Source: Balanoglossus misakiensis (Eukaryota; Hemichordata). Taken from it: DNA of 64,000 nucleotides. This document shows, piece by piece, positions 60,798-64,000 of the stretch. How positions within the stretch are numbered: position 1 is the first letter of the stretch; every line of letters starts with the position of its first letter. The translations under genes and the position numbers were made by a program. The notes beneath the pieces are model-generated. The model had not been told where the DNA came from. It was given only the letters and a program-made list of their open reading frames with translations, and searched no databases. Location of the stretch: assembly GCA_040954595.2 (NCBI GenBank), contig CM082579.2, forward strand, positions 8,494,001 through 8,558,000, given 5' to 3'.

Positions 60798-60825
60798 CTG
60801 ATGATTACGAAGTTATAAATATTCG
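60786..60825 (-). promoter_or_regulatory. TATA-like core promoter of the orphan sulfotransferase
   Basis: Minus-strand TATTTATAA (60813-60821) lies about 25-35 bp upstream of pyrimidine-rich initiator-like sequence in the upstream exon. If transcription starts here, the exon at 60699 is the first exon and the CATCAG at 60798 is not an acceptor. Confidence 0.4.
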
Positions 60826-63800
60826 CGCTATATTTACAAATGATACACGGGCTAGGGGCACTTTGTATTATTTATGGCTGTACTGTACGTGTGAATAAAC
60901 TAATCGACTTTTCATTCTTTTCCCCGCGATCGACCTCACAGCGAAACAAGCTACCAGACATTATACAAATATGTTCAACGACTGAGTTTCCAATTTGAGC
61001 TATTCAGAATTTTGTGCTGGTCTAACGATCACCCGATATTCACCTCCAAACTGAGATGGAATCGTCACATTGCGCCATATTGAACAGTTGATCTAACCGA
61101 TAAAAAACGTTAGCAAGAGTTTTTATATTGAATCAAACTGAATGTTGATTTATAAGTAATTCAACTGTGCTAACACCTGCACGTCTCGGAAAGAAATACC
61201 TCGTTAATTTCCATATTCCATAAACTGGAAAATATGACGTTTGACAGGAACTCTACATTTTGCATAGTTTTATGCATGAATTGGGAATAACCACCTTGTA
61301 TCGGACACGGGGGGGGGGGGGGGTCCAACGTGCAAAATTGGGGTTCGTTTCTTTTGATTGGTCGGTTGCAGTTTCTATGTATAACCGTTTACATCTGTCG
61401 ACAAACAGATGCAAATCGAGTCCGTCGACGTCATATTCTTTTCAAGGCCCTGCATGTTACACGTGTGTAAACTGTACGGGAACACGTGTCGAACAAGGAA
61501 CAGTCGCGTATTTGTGGCCCATTCGCAACAGTTTCTCAAGGCTGTCTGTGATTGGTCAATTTCTTTGTAGTTCTTTTGTTACATACATCTGTTCAAAAGG
61601 TGCAGTGAAGATCGCACATTAATTAATGCGATATCTCAAACTGACCATGCTGACTTTAGCGACCAACTCAAGTTTTTTTAACATGTATCGGAAAGCACAA
61701 ACGACGATTTAACATGGTTGGGGGAGGGGTTAATGGTTCATGGGGGGAGTGGTCCGGTATTGTGTGTAAATGTGGAAGTACGCTCAATGAGAAAAAATAA
61801 AACAGAGTTAAAGATCGCAAGCATTCGATTATAATTGGTGCTCCGAGTTAAATGTCTTGATCCGTACTAACATCAGACTCGGTGCACAAATGATGACATG
61901 TTGGCGCGAACATATGTATCCCCCGCGGCCTCGGTAATTTATCTTACACAGAACGACACTCGATCGTCGCATGTCTCACTAAACACGGATAGACTGTCGG
62001 AATCTATATTTGGTTCGGGGCAACAATTCATTGTTAGTCCTCCTGCCCTTTCCGCTGTCCTCTTTTGGAGACCGAGAACGAGTCGCTGCAGAAAGGAAAA
62101 AAACGAATTGTTTCTCGAATTGTGCCTTCGTCTATCTACCCTTTCTAGAAATGAAACAGAATATTGGAATTCAGAAAATTCTTGTCCACACCATGCGAGG
62201 GACAGTCAGCCGACTGCTGAAACGCCCTGGTTAGGGCCTACCGCAGTTCAGTATACAACATGCCAACGTGAGCCCAACTCGCTCACTCAGGTTTGGGTCT
62301 AGACATACACCTTGATTATTTTTTAACATGGTGCCGCGCGCTGCATGTTTAAACGTCTGTAGATCCCAAAGTCAATCCCCTTCTGGAGGCGAGAGCTTCT
62401 GTCGGTTAAAAAAACACGTGCAGGGAACCCAAGCAAGGAAGTCGCAGCGCCACGTATTTTCTCCAGCCATACTCTCGAGAAAATAACTCGACGAGAACAC
62501 TGCACTGCAATGTCCTTAAAACTACGGAGCTGCTGCAGCTCCTGTTGGTACAGTGAAGTCTGAAGAACCCGTGCTTTGTCTGCAAGGCCACGGTGTCTGT
62601 TATTCTGTGTAGCAGAAAACATGACCTCAGAACAAGCCACAAGTCGTCTCGGCTCGTGTGACTCATCGTGAATGGGGCAGCGAGAGGGGTACTGATAAAA
62701 AAAACCTCGCCTGCCACCTGAGCGGGTTTCAGCGTATACTCACACTGATCCGACGAGATAGCTATCAGAACGCCGCGACATCGACTCCCGTTCCAAGGAC
62801 AGCAGCTGACTTCGGGATGGCCAGGTCGACATCTACTGGTTGTTGAATTGGTATGTGTAGACGTGTACACATAAGTACATGCGTGACGCACGTCCTTTCA
62901 AGACGCCTTCAAACTGTGTATCCGGATACCCCGCCGTTCGTTCGCTTCACCATTTCAGCGCACTCGCCCGTTTAATACCGTCCCTGGCTGAAACACTGGC
63001 GTGCGCAGACACAGTTCACTGACTGCATAGTGTTTTTTCTCGCTGCAAGATGCATGCAGCGATTTCATAAGCACTCAATGCGACGTCCGCTCCCCAGTCA
63101 AGCTGACAGGAATTTGACCTCAGTGGTGGCGACCTATGCTAAACCACGGACCTGACCCCGGCGCTACCTCACACTTTCTCCGGCCACATGCGCAGTTTTC
63201 CTGCTGAAACTATGAGTCCGAGTCTACATCCATATAATATACATTAATGTTAATAAAATTGAGAAATAAATGAATATCAATATTGTAGATAATAGGCGCG
63301 TATGTTCGAACATAATTGTCGAGGTAAAAAGGCAATCATAAACCGGATAGCTTTCACGGCCTTGCTTTTCTAATATGCATTGCTTTTTTCATCTAATTTG
63401 AATCCAACATATCGTTCAACATTCCCCACAGAATTGACAGAGCGCGAGGCGGCCGTTTTAAAACCTGACTATTGAATAATTGCGTCACTTATGCGAAAAG
63501 ACGCACACAAGCTGTGATATGTTGTTACGGATCATAATTTAAAAGACTCCAATCAAGATGACATGGAAGTATACAGTATCTGCGACCGACCCAATTTCCT
63601 CAGCCAAATTACACCCGCTGCGAGTCAATTTTTGGTATGCATGTATTAGGCCTATATCATGCAATGCCGTAGCTGGTTCAACCAGAGGGTCTTTCTATGC
63701 TGGCCAGTTGCCATTTTAGTCAAGTTCAAATGCACACTGTGTTTTCTTAAATTATAATGGAACCAACATGCTATATAATTTAGCCTGATTACAAAATGAT

Positions 63801-64000
63801 TGCTGCATTTTCCCGACCAACTGAACCTTGCCAATGGCCATACGATAAGGAACTAAAAAGCGGGTTCGCACCTGTACAGGCTACAGCGCAGGTAATAATT
63901 GCTTCGGATAATTTGATTTATAAGTACGGACAAACTTACTTTGTCTGTGCACTCAGCCAGTTTTTGTGTTCAAAAATGATTTGTTTTCAGACTTTGTTCA
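60826..64000. other. Window end; no supported gene
   Basis: A G15 tract lies at 61309-61323. Overlapping ORFs of 105-161 codons at 62323-62891 (minus) and 134 codons at 61898-62302 (plus) have no recognisable family. A donor-like AAAGTAAGT on the minus strand near 63935-63943 could belong to a gene that continues beyond the window. Confidence 0.45.

Noticed and set aside
62323-62891. 161- and 105-codon minus ORFs near the window end
   Set aside because: No domain, atypical composition and no splice or promoter context.

Overview
This is a piece of an animal nuclear genome. It shows intron-rich genes with GT..AG splice sites and introns mostly of 100-2500 bp, two tRNA-Ser genes, short non-autonomous transposons, many microsatellites and many long G or C homopolymers. 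The gene set (an ATRX with an ADD domain, a death-domain TNF receptor of EDAR type, a type-B arylsulfatase, a Gal-3-O-sulfotransferase, GTPBP8 and LRRC51) points to an invertebrate deuterostome. A cephalochordate (amphioxus) is my best guess and a hemichordate is possible. This is inferred from gene content and intron style, because no species-specific marker is visible.

Layout. (1) 2.7-16.7 kb, minus strand: a complete ATRX gene, for which I could phase 25 coding exons into one 1,867-residue reading frame. Its 3' UTR runs left to about 1.0 kb. (2) 19.1-23.0 kb, plus strand: a 10-exon TNF-receptor-superfamily death receptor (466 aa), divergent from ATRX, with a long AT-rich 3' tail to about 25.9 kb. 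(3) 27.1-34.3 kb, minus: a 16-exon secreted arylsulfatase B/I/J-type enzyme (527 aa), with a TATA-like box and an upstream non-coding exon. (4) 36.3-36.8 kb, minus: two identical tRNA-Ser(GCU) genes. (5) 39.3-41.9 kb, plus: a 3-exon galactose-3-O-sulfotransferase. (6) 42.9-44.7 kb, minus: GTPBP8, a mitochondrial EngB-type GTPase. (7) 47.5-48.2 kb, minus: LRRC51 in one uninterrupted coding exon. (8) 54.9-60.8 kb, minus: a type II membrane sulfotransferase of unassigned substrate, 415 aa or 440 aa depending on the start. The remaining DNA (0-1, 23-27, 34-39, 45-47, 48-55 and 61-64 kb) carries repeats and short ORFs that I cannot support as genes.

The exon models were checked by phase. For ATRX, the death receptor, the arylsulfatase, the Gal3ST, GTPBP8 and the orphan sulfotransferase, exon lengths add up to an exact multiple of three with compatible splice phases at each junction.

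Three of the seven protein genes handle sulfate esters on glycans: one removes sulfate and two add it. They lie within about 34 kb, but on different strands and with unrelated genes between them, so a functional cluster is only a suggestion. I found no evidence of a new defence, toxin or mobile system. The most unusual structures are a perfect 2 x 191 bp inverted repeat inside ATRX intron 1, a TTAA-flanked MITE family with at least two copies, and a formylglycine motif split by an intron in the arylsulfatase.
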